DNA of 64,000 nucleotides. Origin: CAYUQT01 sp964446835 (GTDB lineage Bacteria; Planctomycetota; Phycisphaerae; UBA1845; JAFGLZ01). The notes under the pieces were generated by a model, which did not search any database, was not told the DNA's origin, and saw only the letters and a program-made list of their open reading frames with translations. Location: contig CAYUQT010000013.1 of the NCBI GenBank assembly GCA_964446835.1, positions 1 through 64,000 on the forward strand, written 5' to 3'. The translations under genes were made by a program, and so were the position numbers. Of the stretch, positions 51,093 through 62,500 are shown in pieces (position 1 is the first letter of the stretch; the number at the start of each line of letters is the position of its first letter).

Positions 51093-52619
51093 ATGGCAAT
51101 GCCGCGTCGTGAGTTCCTGAAAGGCGCCGCCTTGGGGGCTGCGGGCATCCTGGCTTCCCACAACCGCTCCCCGGCCCTGGCCGAAACGAGCCCGCCGGCG
51201 AGCGACCATCAGCGGCCTGCCTACAAATACCGCATTGCCTTCGGCGCATGGATCAACGACATGCGATGGGAGCCGCTGCCCCTGGACAACTGGCCCGCAC
51301 CGCAGTTCGACGACGAGGCGGTCGAAAGCATCATCAAGACCATGGACGTTCAGAGCCGGGCCGGCTTCAACATGCTCGACGTCTGGGGCCTCTTTGCCAC
51401 CTACGGCTGGCCCACCGACATCGTCTCGGCGCTCGACGAAGGCCGTCGCCGGAGGATCCACCGCCTGCTCGACGCAGCCAAACAACGCGGCATCAAGATC
51501 ATGCTGGGACTCGGCACCTATAGCTGGGGTTACGACAAGATCATCGAAGCCGACCCCGCCGTCCGAGGCAAGAACCCCGACGGCAAGCCGCACGCCCACG
51601 CCATGTGCGATGCGAATCCCAAGGCCTTCGACTACGTCAAACGGATCATCGACTTCGTCCTGGGCGAGTTCGACTTCGGCGGCGTGCATCTCGAATCGTG
51701 CGACCTGGGCTGCTGCCACTGCCCGCAGTGCGCGGGCAAGGACGGCGTCGTGGGCTACAACGTCCGAATCAACACCAAGACCGCCGACTACATCCGCCAG
51801 CGATGGCCCGACAAGACGATCTACGTGATCACCATCAACTGGATCCCCGCCGGTAAACACTTCAACGCCGAGGAAAAGGCCCGTGTCATCGAGCTGAGCC
51901 GCCATGTCGATTGCGTCTTCGACCAGGGCCACTGCGGCTCTCAGGTGAACGAGGCCGAACGGCGCGAGTTCATCTCGAAGATGCACTGCGCCTACGGCAC
52001 CTCCGGCAAACTCTGGCTCTACCCCAACGCCCGATGGGACCGCTCGTCGTTCTTCATGCCGTACACGCAGCGGGCCGGCCAAGCGATCCGCGAGCAATAT
52101 CAGGAAGGCGTCCGAGGGTGCATGTACTACCAGGGACCCGTCAACAACCCCGGCACCGAGGCCAACATCGCCGTCGGTGGGCGGATCCTGTCGGATACCC
52201 GGCGCGATCCGACAGACGTGCTGGCCGAGGTGATCGACCTCTACTACAAACCCTCCGACGCACCGACACGGCAGGCGATCGTAGACATCTTCCGCCGGGC
52301 CGAGGACGGCTACTTCAGCGAATGGAAGGAAGAGCCGTTCCGCAAGACCCGGGGGACACCGATCCCCGGTGAGTTCATGCTCGATCACCACCTCTTCGGC
52401 ACGTTCCCCGGCCCCGCCACCTACCTGGCGGAGCCCTACCTCGATGCCAAAGGGCGCAAGGCCTACCGGGCCGTTCTGACATCCATCCTGTCGGACCTGC
52501 CTCGCCTCATCGGCAAGTGCAAAGATGACGGCCGCCTCCGGAAGATTCAAACCGCCTGCATCATCACAGGCAATCTCCTGAGCACTGTCGCCTATGCCAA
52601 AGGGGAGTACACGCCGTAG
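51093..52619 (+). CDS. TAT-exported TIM-barrel protein, glycosidase-like
   Basis: Predicted 508-residue protein beginning M-A-M-P-R-R-E-F-L-K, a twin-arginine signal. The body is a TIM-barrel-like protein with C-D-L-G-C-C-H-C-P-Q-C (about 205) and a H-C-G-S-Q segment; this C-x-x-C-C pattern may bind a metal or form disulfides. No established family was recognised with certainty, though it recalls putative glycosyl hydrolases of planctomycetes (DUF4838-like style). It starts 93 bp after the GH89 gene and is likely co-transcribed with it. The ATG at 51093 has AGGAG 8 nt upstream; the open frame continues upstream to 50838 inside the GH89 gene. Confidence 0.75.
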   Translation: MAMPRREFLKGAALGAAGILASHNRSPALAETSPPASDHQRPAYKYRIAFGAWINDMRWEPLPLDNWPAPQFDDEAVESIIKTMDVQSRAGFNMLDVWGLFATYGWPTDIVSALDEGRRRRIHRLLDAAKQRGIKIMLGLGTYSWGYDKIIEADPAVRGKNPDGKPHAHAMCDANPKAFDYVKRIIDFVLGEFDFGGVHLESCDLGCCHCPQCAGKDGVVGYNVRINTKTADYIRQRWPDKTIYVITINWIPAGKHFNAEEKARVIELSRHVDCVFDQGHCGSQVNEAERREFISKMHCAYGTSGKLWLYPNARWDRSSFFMPYTQRAGQAIREQYQEGVRGCMYYQGPVNNPGTEANIAVGGRILSDTRRDPTDVLAEVIDLYYKPSDAPTRQAIVDIFRRAEDGYFSEWKEEPFRKTRGTPIPGEFMLDHHLFGTFPGPATYLAEPYLDAKGRKAYRAVLTSILSDLPRLIGKCKDDGRLRKIQTACIITGNLLSTVAYAKGEYTP

Positions 52620-52871
52620 GACGTCCGCAGCGGCCCGGCCGAAATGAGATTCCTCTTAAGATACTCTTTGACTTTCGCCACAACCACGGCGTGCGTGAAA
52701 ACCATCGCCGCCGGGCGCAGCCACACCCGGCCATGAGTTGATACCGGACAGCAGGAGCGTAGCATAGAGGGATCGGCTTTGTCGATCCAACCTTCAGGCG
52801 GACTCCGAACTTACCGTTTGATCGCCGGATCAGTCGGGCCCGTCTGAAGCAATTCTGCAGGAGCAAGAGCC

Positions 52872-53777
52872 ATGCGTGTAGCCATTACCGGCGCCACAGG
52901 ATTCCTGGGACGTTACCTCGTGCAGCAACTCGCCGCCGACGGTCATGAGCTCCGCTGCTGGTTCCGTGACGAGAGCAAGCGGATCGGTCTGCCCGAGGAT
53001 ATCGACTGGCAGAAGGGGGCACTTGCCGACCCGCAGGCCACCGCCCAACTCGTCCAGGGCGTCGACGCCGTTGTCCACGCCGCGGTTCAATGGCATCGCA
53101 CGGCCGGCGCACGAAGCGGCGGCAATCTGCTCGACTTCGCACAGACCAACGTGATGGGCTCGCTCATGCTGATGGACGCCGCCCATAGGGCCGGCGTCGG
53201 GCGATTCATCTTCATCAGTTCCTGCGCCGTCCATGACCGAGTCCTCTACGATCGGGCGCTGGACGAGACCCATCCGCTCTGGCCGGAGTCGGACTACGGT
53301 GCCTACAAAGCCGCGGTCGAGGCGTTTGTGTCGAGCATGGGTCTCGGCAAAGGCTGGCCTGTCTGTGCCCTGCGACCCACGGGCATCTACGGCCTGGCCG
53401 AGCCTCCATCGGCCTCGAAATGGTTCGACCTGGTCGGTCGCGTCATGCGAGGCGAGTCGATCGAGTCGACCAAGGGGGGCAAGGAGGTCCATGTCATCGA
53501 CGTGACCAAGGCAGTCGCCCTTCTGCTTGCGGCCGATGCCGAGCAGATCCGCGGGCAGGCGTTCAACTGTTACGACCTGTACATATCCGATCAGAGGGTG
53601 GCCCAACTCGCGAGGGACATGGTCGACAGCAAGAGCACGATAGCCGACCTGAACCGGGGGCCGAAGAATCAGATCGTCACGACCAAGCTCCGCGCCCTGG
53701 GCATGCAGTTCGGCGGCGAGGCATTGCTCGAGCAGACCGTCCAACAGATGGTCCGTGCCACTCAAGAGAAGGCGTGA
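52872..53777 (+). CDS. NAD-dependent epimerase/dehydratase
   Basis: Predicted 301-residue extended short-chain dehydrogenase of the nucleotide-sugar epimerase type. The NAD motif T-G-A-T-G-F-L-G lies at residues 6-13, and the active site is S-D-Y-G-A-Y-K with Tyr and Lys of the YxxxK pattern. It is cytoplasmic. Substrates of relatives are NDP-sugars or other carbonyl compounds; here it is unknown. It starts 252 bp after the TIM-barrel gene with an AGGAG at good spacing, and is followed at 98 bp by the alpha-galactosidase gene. Confidence 0.85.
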   Translation: MRVAITGATGFLGRYLVQQLAADGHELRCWFRDESKRIGLPEDIDWQKGALADPQATAQLVQGVDAVVHAAVQWHRTAGARSGGNLLDFAQTNVMGSLMLMDAAHRAGVGRFIFISSCAVHDRVLYDRALDETHPLWPESDYGAYKAAVEAFVSSMGLGKGWPVCALRPTGIYGLAEPPSASKWFDLVGRVMRGESIESTKGGKEVHVIDVTKAVALLLAADAEQIRGQAFNCYDLYISDQRVAQLARDMVDSKSTIADLNRGPKNQIVTTKLRALGMQFGGEALLEQTVQQMVRATQEKA

Positions 53778-53875
53778 TGCGTTCGGCCGGATTGCACGCA
53801 CTCACCCAGTTGACGGATGGCCCTTTTGCCGCACGGCCACTACGATCATGAGGCATTCTTCGGAGGTCATGCCCC

Positions 53876-55957
53876 ATGAACGTCAACGCACTGCGGGTCC
53901 TCGTACTGTCGATGTGTCTGGCGATAACGGGCCGGCCCACCCGCGCCACCGTCGCCTCGCCCGAAGAGTTGTCTACCGCGCGGGAATGGATCGCCACGCA
54001 CACCGCAGGCGGGAGGGCGCGCGACGTCCCGTTCTCGTTCGTCTACGCCGGCAAGCCCTCACGGGAGATCCTCGGCACTTGGAAGGTGAGCCGAGAAGCC
54101 CGCGCGCTGGACGACGAACGCACGCAGTCCACGGTCACCTATTGCGACCCGCAGTCCGGCCTCGTCGTACGCTGCGTGTCGACCGCCTACACCCGGTTCC
54201 CGGCCGTCGAGTGGGTCGTGTATGTCAAGAACGGCGGGTCGGCGGACACTCCGATTCTCGAGAAGGTTCAAGCGATCGATCTCTCCGTGGCCCGATCGGC
54301 CGCGGGCGACTTCGTCGTCCATCACGCCAAGGGCAGCGACGCCGCTTTCTCGGATTTTGCCCCGTCCTCCGACGCCGTACCGCCGGGTCGGAAGTTCACG
54401 CTGCACTCGCACGGCTGGCCCACGTCGATGGGCTCACCCAGCGGCAGCCCCTCGGTGGAAGCCCTGCCCTTCTTCAACGTGCAGTGGGGCGATGAGGGCC
54501 TGATTGGCGGGCTCGGATGGACCGGGCCGTGGATCGCCGAGTTCGGCCACGACAAAGCCCGGACGCTCACCATTCGTGCCGGAATGGACGGCACGCATCT
54601 GAAGCTTCACCCCGGCGAGCAGATACGAAGCCCGCGGGCCCTCGTCCTCTTCTGGAAGGGCGATCGCTGGCACGGCCAGAACCTCTGGCGGCGCCTGATC
54701 CTGGCCCACTACTCGCCACGACCGGGGGGCAAGCCCTTCACCGGTCTGCTCTGCGATGCAAACTGGGGATCGTGGATGACGGCGGACAAGCACATCGAGG
54801 AGATCGACTGGTGGAGCGATCATCAGCTCCCGATGGAATGCTACTGGATGGATGCCGGCTGGACCGACATGAGCAAGGGGTGGGTGGCGCATCAGTCGCA
54901 GCAGGTCCCGAACAAGGCGCTATTCCCGAAGGGGCTTCGACCCGTGTCCGACGCCGCGCGGCGCCGCGGCATGAAGTTCCTGCTCTGGTTCGTCCCGGAA
55001 AGCGTGTTCCCCGGCGTGGGCATCGCCGCCCAGCACCCCGAGTGGCTCGGCAAGCCGTTCTCACATAAGCCGGCCTTCGGCGACATGGTCTTCTACGGGT
55101 TGGATCATGGCGACCCGAGGATCAACATGTTCATGATCGACCACTTCTCGAAGACCATCGCCGACCACGGCGTCGACATCTTCCGGCAGGACGGGCTGAG
55201 CCTGTGGCCCGAGGATACCGCCCCGGATCGCAACGGCATCAGCCAGATCCGCTACACTGAAGGCTTCTATGCCTTCTGGGATGGCCTGCTCAAGAAGAAT
55301 CCCGATCTCCTGATCGACAACTGCGGCTGCGGCGCCCGGAAGGTGGACCTCGAGACGATCCGCCGAAGCATCGTCTTCTGGCGGAGCGACAGTCAGGCCT
55401 CGGGCGACTTCGATCCGGTCTCTACGCAGGGGTTCAACTATGGGCTGTTTCCCTGGCTTCCCCTCAGCGGTGCCCCCGTGCCGATGCCGAGACTCAGCCC
55501 CTACGCCTTTCGCAGCGCGTATTGTCCCGCCCTGCTGGTCGGCTGGCCGATGGTGAACATCACGGACCTGCCCGGGCAGCGGTGGTCGGGCGTCGACCTG
55601 ACCCTGCTCCGCAGACTCCTGAACGAGTATCTCGCGATTCGACCCTATCTGTTCGGCGACTACTACCCGCTCACGTCCTACAGTATCGAGAAGACCACCT
55701 GGATCGCCTGGCAGTTCGATCGCCCCGAGTTGGGGCAGGGCATGGTTCAGGCCTTCCGGCGCGAGAAGAGCATCTACGAGTCGGCCCGGTGCAGGCTTCG
55801 CGGCCTCGACGCCGAAGCGACGTACGAGGTGACCGACCTCGATACCAACGCACCGCAGCGCATCCGCGGGCGTGAGCTGATGGACAAAGGGCTACTCGTC
55901 CGTCTGACGACCAGCCCCGCGGCCGCCGTCGTCGTCTACAAGAAAACGCCGAACTGA
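53876..55957 (+). CDS. GH36-like alpha-galactosidase, exported
   Basis: Predicted 693-residue exported enzyme with a signal peptide (1-22). It resembles the GH36/GH27 clan (melibiase): an N-terminal beta-super-sandwich domain, then the barrel with W-M-D-A-G-W and F-R-Q-D-G (Asp as the likely nucleophile), and W-R-S-D-S-Q (Asp as the likely acid/base). The C-terminal beta domain follows. Likely products are alpha-galactose or alpha-GalNAc from glycans. With the GH89 gene upstream it fits a glycan-degrading gene set. GGAGG lies 8 nt before the ATG. Confidence 0.85.
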   Translation: MNVNALRVLVLSMCLAITGRPTRATVASPEELSTAREWIATHTAGGRARDVPFSFVYAGKPSREILGTWKVSREARALDDERTQSTVTYCDPQSGLVVRCVSTAYTRFPAVEWVVYVKNGGSADTPILEKVQAIDLSVARSAAGDFVVHHAKGSDAAFSDFAPSSDAVPPGRKFTLHSHGWPTSMGSPSGSPSVEALPFFNVQWGDEGLIGGLGWTGPWIAEFGHDKARTLTIRAGMDGTHLKLHPGEQIRSPRALVLFWKGDRWHGQNLWRRLILAHYSPRPGGKPFTGLLCDANWGSWMTADKHIEEIDWWSDHQLPMECYWMDAGWTDMSKGWVAHQSQQVPNKALFPKGLRPVSDAARRRGMKFLLWFVPESVFPGVGIAAQHPEWLGKPFSHKPAFGDMVFYGLDHGDPRINMFMIDHFSKTIADHGVDIFRQDGLSLWPEDTAPDRNGISQIRYTEGFYAFWDGLLKKNPDLLIDNCGCGARKVDLETIRRSIVFWRSDSQASGDFDPVSTQGFNYGLFPWLPLSGAPVPMPRLSPYAFRSAYCPALLVGWPMVNITDLPGQRWSGVDLTLLRRLLNEYLAIRPYLFGDYYPLTSYSIEKTTWIAWQFDRPELGQGMVQAFRREKSIYESARCRLRGLDAEATYEVTDLDTNAPQRIRGRELMDKGLLVRLTTSPAAAVVVYKKTPN

Positions 55958-56083
55958 GAGTCCTGTACGCCTGGTATCTGAATGGGCCGGAAACGCGCCG
56001 ATTCATGGCGTCTCTGCCTTCGCAGCCAACCCTTTGCGACCCTGCGAACAGGGGCACGCGACCGATGAAAAGACCCGGATCGC

Positions 56084-56112
56084 TTGCCCGCGATCCATTT
56101 TTGGTGTATACC
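56084..56112 (+). promoter_or_regulatory. Promoter candidate of the BlaI/M56 pair
   Basis: TTGCCC (56084-56089) and TATACC (56107-56112) are separated by 17 bp, each matching the sigma-70 consensus at 4 of 6 positions. It ends 30 bp before the BlaI start and is overlapped by the imperfect operator at 56109. Confidence 0.5.
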
Positions 56113-56135
56113 TGTTAATGAAATAACGGGAGGTA
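56109..56135. promoter_or_regulatory. Candidate BlaI operator
   Basis: TACC-TGTTA (56109-56117) faces TAACGGGAGGTA (56124-56135), an imperfect inverted repeat with a 6-bp centre. It overlaps the -10 hexamer and the Shine-Dalgarno GGGAGG (56128-56133). Autoregulation by BlaI is inferred from its position. Confidence 0.45.
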
Positions 56136-56142
56136 ACCTCTC

Positions 56143-56541
56143 ATGGTCAGGCCCCGCTCCGAAACGCTCACCCAGCGCGAAATGCAGATCATGTCGGCCC
56201 TGTGGGATCGCAGAGAGGCGACCGCCGATCAGGTTCGCCAGGACCTCTCCAACGGCCTGCACGATTCGACGGTACGGACATTGCTCCGGGTATTGGAGAA
56301 GAAGGGTTACGTACGGCACCGCATCGAGGGCAAGGCGTATCTCTATTCGCCGTCCGTCGAACGGGGACAGGCCGAGAGCGGAGCCATCCGCAGCCTGCTC
56401 AGACGGTTTTTCGACGGGTCGGCCGAAGCGTTGGTTCTGCGGCTCATTGAGGACGATCGGCTGACGGCCGGGCAGTTGGACGAACTCAAGCGGGCGACCC
56501 GACAAGGGCGAAGGCCACGTCGTTCGGGAGGCAGATCATGA
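56143..56541 (+). CDS. BlaI/MecI/CopY-family repressor
   Basis: Predicted 132-residue winged-helix repressor. The opening T-L-T-Q-R-E-M-Q-I-M-S-A-L-W and the recognition helix D-S-T-V-R-T-L-L-R-V-L are typical of BlaI. BlaI dimers repress a promoter until an M56-type sensor triggers their cleavage or inactivation. The stop overlaps the next start by ATGA, so this repressor and the giant M56 sensor are translationally coupled. No beta-lactamase gene lies in the window, so the regulated genes are unknown. Confidence 0.9.
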   Translation: MVRPRSETLTQREMQIMSALWDRREATADQVRQDLSNGLHDSTVRTLLRVLEKKGYVRHRIEGKAYLYSPSVERGQAESGAIRSLLRRFFDGSAEALVLRLIEDDRLTAGQLDELKRATRQGRRPRRSGGRS

Positions 56542-59500
56542 TCGAGACACTCCAGACCGATTCGGCATGGGCCGGGCGAATCGTCATGTTCGGCGCGGAC
56601 GTTGCCGTGAAGGCGACGGTCCTGTGTCTCATGGCGATCGTCTGCGACCGGCTTGTCCTGCGCCGATGGGTGCTGATCCGATCGGCGCTATGGAATGCCG
56701 GCCTGGTCGCCCTGCTGTTGCTGCCGTGTGCGACAGCAGCGTTCCCGAGGTTTCGGATCCCCGTGCTTCCGCCGGGGCAATCCCAACACCCCGTGGCACG
56801 AACCGAACCTCTGCGACAGCAGCCCGCCGGCGCCGAACCAGGCCGATCGGTTACGGAGGCATTGATTGATGGGACGCCCGAGCCCTATGAACGGGCCGCC
56901 GTTGAGCGCCAACTCGCTCAGGCCGCAGCCCTCGCGGAGAAGGTGTCTGCCACTCCGGCCGCTCCCCCCTCCGCCGGCCGGCCTTCGCATGAATCCGTTC
57001 CCGAACCCGCGAAGGATGTTGCCGTAGTGGGGACCCCGGCCTCCGGAACCGAAAGCGGCATCGAGCCGCGAGGTGAAGCGGTCGGCGCGACTCATACGGT
57101 GATGGACCGACTGAGGGGTCACTGGAACTGGCAAGCACTCGTCGGGCTGATCTACGCGGCCGGTATTTTGTTGCTGGCCGTCAGGCTCGCCTGTTCCCTG
57201 ATTGCGGTGGGAATCCTCAGGCGATCCGGCACGCCGGTGACGGATGTCGAGTGGCTAGGCGATCTAGCCTGTTGGCGGAACCGACTGGGGATACGAAGGC
57301 CCGTAAGCCTCGTTCGGACGGCCCGGGTCGGTGTTCCCACCGTTATCGGATGGATGCGTGCGACGATCCTGTTACCCCTTTCACTGGCAGGTCCGATTCC
57401 CAGGGCCTCGCGAGAGGCGATCCTGATTCACGAGCTGGCCCACGTTCGCAGGGGCGACTATCTGTGGCAGATTGTGCTGCGGATTGTACAGATCGCCTAC
57501 TGGCCGCACCCGCTGATCTGGGTCGCAGGCCGCCTCGCTGCGATCGTGCGGGAACAGGCGTGCGATGCCTTGTGCGTCCACAGCCTATCCGGGGCCGAAT
57601 CGTACGGATCGGTCCTCATCGATGTGGCCGCCGGCCTGGTCCGCAGGGGCCCCCGGCCGGGATGGGTAGGCGCCCCCATGGCGCGATCCACTCGACTCGC
57701 CCGCCGACTGCGTCAACTGGATACCGGCATCGGCTTGGCGCGATGCCTGACGGGACGGTCGCCGCGGATCGTCCTGACGTTTATGGCCGTCGGGGCCATG
57801 GGCATCATCGCCCCGGTGGAACTGGTGCACCGCACCGCCGTCGCTCAGCAACCTCCGCCTTCGCAAGAGGCTTCGGTGACTTCCCAGCCGGCGGTGTCGA
57901 ATCCGACCTCCAGCCCATCCACGCCCGCCGAAACGAACGCCGTGACCGCGTCGAGCGCGTGGCTTCCTGGGCGAGTGCTGGACTTTCACGTAGTGGACGG
58001 TCGAACCGAATCACCGCTGGCCGATGTCGACATCCATGTATCGATCGACCGGCAGCGCTCGGAGGGCAAGTCGGATGCCCAGGGTCGTTACCGCATCACA
58101 CTGCCCGACAAGGAGCCGTGGGAGGTCATCGTCAACGCGAGCAGGCCGCAATTCATCTCAATGGGCGTCTACTTTCGGGGCTTCAACAAGCACTTCGATG
58201 TGCCCGATCGGTACACGTTGAAGATGCGGCCGGGAACGACAATCGGGGGAATCGTCCATGACGAGGCAGGCCGGCCGATCGCCGGGGCGACGGTCGTGAT
58301 CTACCTGCACGGGAGCGAGATGGAGCACATCTGCCTCTCCGATCATGAAGAGAAGACCAATTCCGACGGCCGGTGGCAGTGCAACGAGGTGCCCGAGAAC
58401 ATCGAGGGGATCGGAGTGGGCGTGCGGCATCCCGATTACATCGGCGACCGCAACGCGTGGGTGCGTCCGACACCGTCGCTGAAGCAACTCCGCGACGGGT
58501 CGTACGTCATGGTGATGAAGAAGGGGCTGGCCATCACAGGCACGGTCCTGGGCAAGGAGGGCAAGCCGGTCAAGGGCGCCTACGTCCTGCTCGGCCGCGA
58601 TGCCGAGGTGGATGAATTGCCCCAGACGCGGACCGACGAACAGGGACGTTACCGCCTGGGCTGTTCTCAGCCGGGCGAGACGGTCCTGACCGTCTATGCA
58701 CCGGGCCATGCGCCCGAGCAGAAGACATTGAATGTGGCGCCCGACCTGGCTCCGGTGGAGTTCCGGCTTGGCCCGCCGCACACCATTCGAGGGCGGGTCG
58801 TGGATGCCTCGGGAACCCCCATCGCAGGGGCCAACGTGCTCCCTTCACAATGGCACGGGCTGAGCTTCCATGAGTTCAAGTTGAAGACGGATGCCGAGGG
58901 GCGGTTCCGGTGGGACAACGCCCCGTCCGACGCCGTGGGCGTCTCCGTCAACAAGGTCGGCTATGCCTTCGTTCGCGACATCCAATTCACGCCGACGGAT
59001 GCTGAACAGGTCGTGAGGCTCATTCGGACGCCGATCGTTCGGGGAACGGTCGTCGATGCGCAGACCGGTGACCCTATCACAGGATTCACTGTTCTCCAGG
59101 GCAAGGGCAATCCCGTTGATCCAATCAACTGGGACCACAGCATGCAGAAGGTCTTCGGGAATGGCCGGTACTCGGTGAATTACACCGATGTGGCCAGCCA
59201 CTACCAGGTCCGCATCGAGGCCGACGGCTACGAACCCGCCGTTTCCCGTGTGTTCGAGCCGGACAAGGCGGAGCAGGTCTGCGATTTCAAGCTCAGCAAG
59301 ACCTCCGGAGCCACCGGAACGGTCCGCCTGCCCGACGGTTCACCGCTATCCGGGGCGACGGTGCTCGCCCTGCCTCCGAAGACCACCCTCTTCGTCAGGA
59401 ACGGCAAGCCGCTGACCGGCAGGATCCGCAGGACACAGACGGACCGCGATGGGCGGTTCACCCTCTATCCCCAGGAACCGAGGTTCGGGCTTGTGGTGAT

Positions 59501-62500
59501 CCACGAGCGGGGTTACGCCGAGGTACCGGCCGGCCAGATCGCCGCCTCCCGGGCGATCACCGTTCAGCCATGGGGGCGCGTCGAGGGAACGCTTCGGATC
59601 GCCGGCAAGCCGGGCGCGAGAGAGCCCCTCGAATTGCAGCCGGACGTCCAACTGTATCAGCGCGATCTTCAGGTCTCCCACACCCTCGAAGCCACGACGG
59701 ATGCGAGCGGCACCTTCGTCTTCGAACGCGTCCCGCCCGGCAAGGTCAAGATCCGACGGGACATCCAGCACAGTCCGACAACGCTGAGTTCGGCATATGA
59801 CACGCACGCGGAGGTCCAGCCAGGAGAGATGATTCGTGTCGCCATTGGTTCAACCGACTCCCGACCGACATGCCGAACGGTCGTTGGTCGTATCGTGCCA
59901 CCCCCAGGGAGCACACAAACGATCAACTGGCGCGGCGATCAATTCGCGTGTGTGACTGGCGATGCGCTTGGATTGCCCCCGGCCGATCGTATCAGTGCAG
60001 TGGACGCCCTGCGGGTGGCAGCCCGCCGCCGGTCATCGACCACCCGCGTGGCCGTCCCCTTTCAGGTTAACTTCAGAGTCGGACCGGACGGGTCTTTCCG
60101 CCTGGATGATCTTCTCCCGGGCAGCTACCGGCTCGACGTCCGTCTGCACAAGCCGAATCCTATCGGCCTCGCCGAACGCGATCAGATCGGCGAGGTGAAA
60201 CACCAGTTCACGGTTCCGGAACCGACCCTCGCCGACGGCAACAAGCCGGTCGACCTGGGCAACCTGGAGTTCTCGTTCCGCAAGGAACTCAAGGTGGGCG
60301 ACGAGGCCCCGCTTTTCGATATCGAACTCACCAAAGATGCCACAAGCGACACCGACCGCAGGCTGAGGCTCGCCGACTATGTCGGTAGAACCGGCAGCGG
60401 CAAATTCGTCCTGCTCACGATATGGTCCGGCGGATTCGGAGACTGGATGAAGGCCGAGTGGGAGTACTACAAAGTCGTGCTGGATGCCTATCGCAAGGAC
60501 GACCGCCTCGTGATGATCTTTGTCTCCGTGGATCGCTATGACACACAGCTTGAAGCGATCCTCGGCAAAGATGATCCCCGGTTCATCCAGAGTGTCCTGA
60601 GCTTCATGGGCGACAAGATGCTCCGCGATTACGGTATCATGGAACTGCCCTTCCTCCATCCAAAGATCTTCCTGATCGGCCCCGACGGCACGATCCTCGC
60701 CAAGGACCTGCGAGGCTCCGGCGTGCGGGGTGCTCCGGGCGGAAAGAACGTCGTCGCATTCGCGCCGGCGCCGAGCATCAAGGCGGCGCTCGCCAGCGCA
60801 TTGGGGCCTCCCGGGGCGAAAGCTGCGGCATCGGCGCCGACAAGCACACCGGCAGCCGCAACGTCCCCCACCGGCAAGACACGGAGTCTTCTGACAGTCA
60901 ATCGTCAGACCCGTTCGCCGCTGGCCGGCGTGCAGTTGACCATCGTGGGCGGCGAACCCGGATCGGCCATCACGAACGATGGCGGCCGGTCCGTCATTCG
61001 TATCGGGCCGGAGGGCGCGGCGTTTCTCTTCGTGACGGCCGAGAAGCCGGGCTTCGTCCCACTGATGGTCAAATGGTCGAACGGCAAGACGTTCGACAAT
61101 GATTCACAGGAATTCGCACTGGCGATGGAGCCCGCGACGACAATCGGCGGGGTCGTGCGCGATCAGGCCGGCAAGTCGATCAAAGACGCCGGCGTCGAAT
61201 TGAACCTTCGCCGACCCGACCCGGAGGCAGGCCCGAACACACAGATCAAGATCTGGGACCGCTTGGTCCGGACGGATCCGGAGGGCCGATGGCAATTCGA
61301 CCTGGCCCCCGCCCGACTCGACGATCTGTCCATTCGCGTGCGACACCCCGGATATGAGACGATTGAGCTGACGGCCCAATCGGCATCCTCGGTCGAGGCG
61401 CTCCGCCGGAAGACGCAGGCGACGGTTCTCAAAGCCAAGGGGACGGGCATCGCCATCCTGGGATCGGTGCTCGATCGGCAAGATCGACCGATCCCCGGAG
61501 CGTCCGTGTCGGTGAGATCACCGGGCAAGGATACCAGCCTTCTTGAAGCCGTCTCCGGCGGCAAGAAGGGCGAGACGACCCGAACAGACCCTGACGGTCG
61601 ATTCTGCCTCTACCAGGCCAAGATCGAGGGCGCGTTCTTACTGGCCCAGGCGACGGGATATGCGCCGGACCTCCAGCGGGTCAAGGCCACACCGGAAGGG
61701 CCTCGCGTCGATTTCCGCCTCGGGCCCGGCCACACCATCCGCGGTCGCGTGGTCAACGCGAAGAACGAACCGCTCGCCGAAGTAGGTGTTCTCTCGGGCC
61801 GTTGGCGCGGAATCGATGAGACGCTGGCTCACCTGAGGACCGATCGGGATGGACGATTCGTGTGGGACAGCGCGCCACCCGATGAAATGGAGTTCACCTT
61901 CATCACCGGAGACTACCCGGTCCTGAGCACACCCCTGAGTCCCTCGAAGACCGAACACGTGATCACGCTCTACCGATCGCCGCACATCAGCGGCAGCGTC
62001 GTAGATGCCGATACCGGCCGGCCCGTGGAGAAGTTCAAGCTCCTGCCCCACGGCGATCAGCCCATGGACATGCTGTGGAACATGGGGAAGTCCGTGAGGA
62101 CCGCGCCCGGCCACTACGACATCCGGTGTGAGAACGCCACCGCATTAGAGCATTTCAAATTCCGCATCGAAGCGGAGGGATACGGAACGTTCTTCTCACG
62201 ACAGTTCGGCAACCAGGACGAGGAGGTGATCTACGACGTCAAGCTGAAGAAGGTCGCCTGGTTGACCGGCACCGTCCGCTCGCCCCAGGGTCGACCGCTC
62301 GCCGATGCCCTCGTCCTCGCGGACGGCTCGTCAGACCTCATCCGCATCGAGAACCGCAAGCTCTCGGACTTCCCCAGTTCGAATCTCACCACAACACGCA
62401 CCGGCCCGGACGGCCGGTTTTCCGTCCCGCAGTCGCCCAAGCCCGGAGGGCTTCTCGTGCTGCACGAGCGAGGGTGGGCACGGGTGCCGATGAAACAGGC

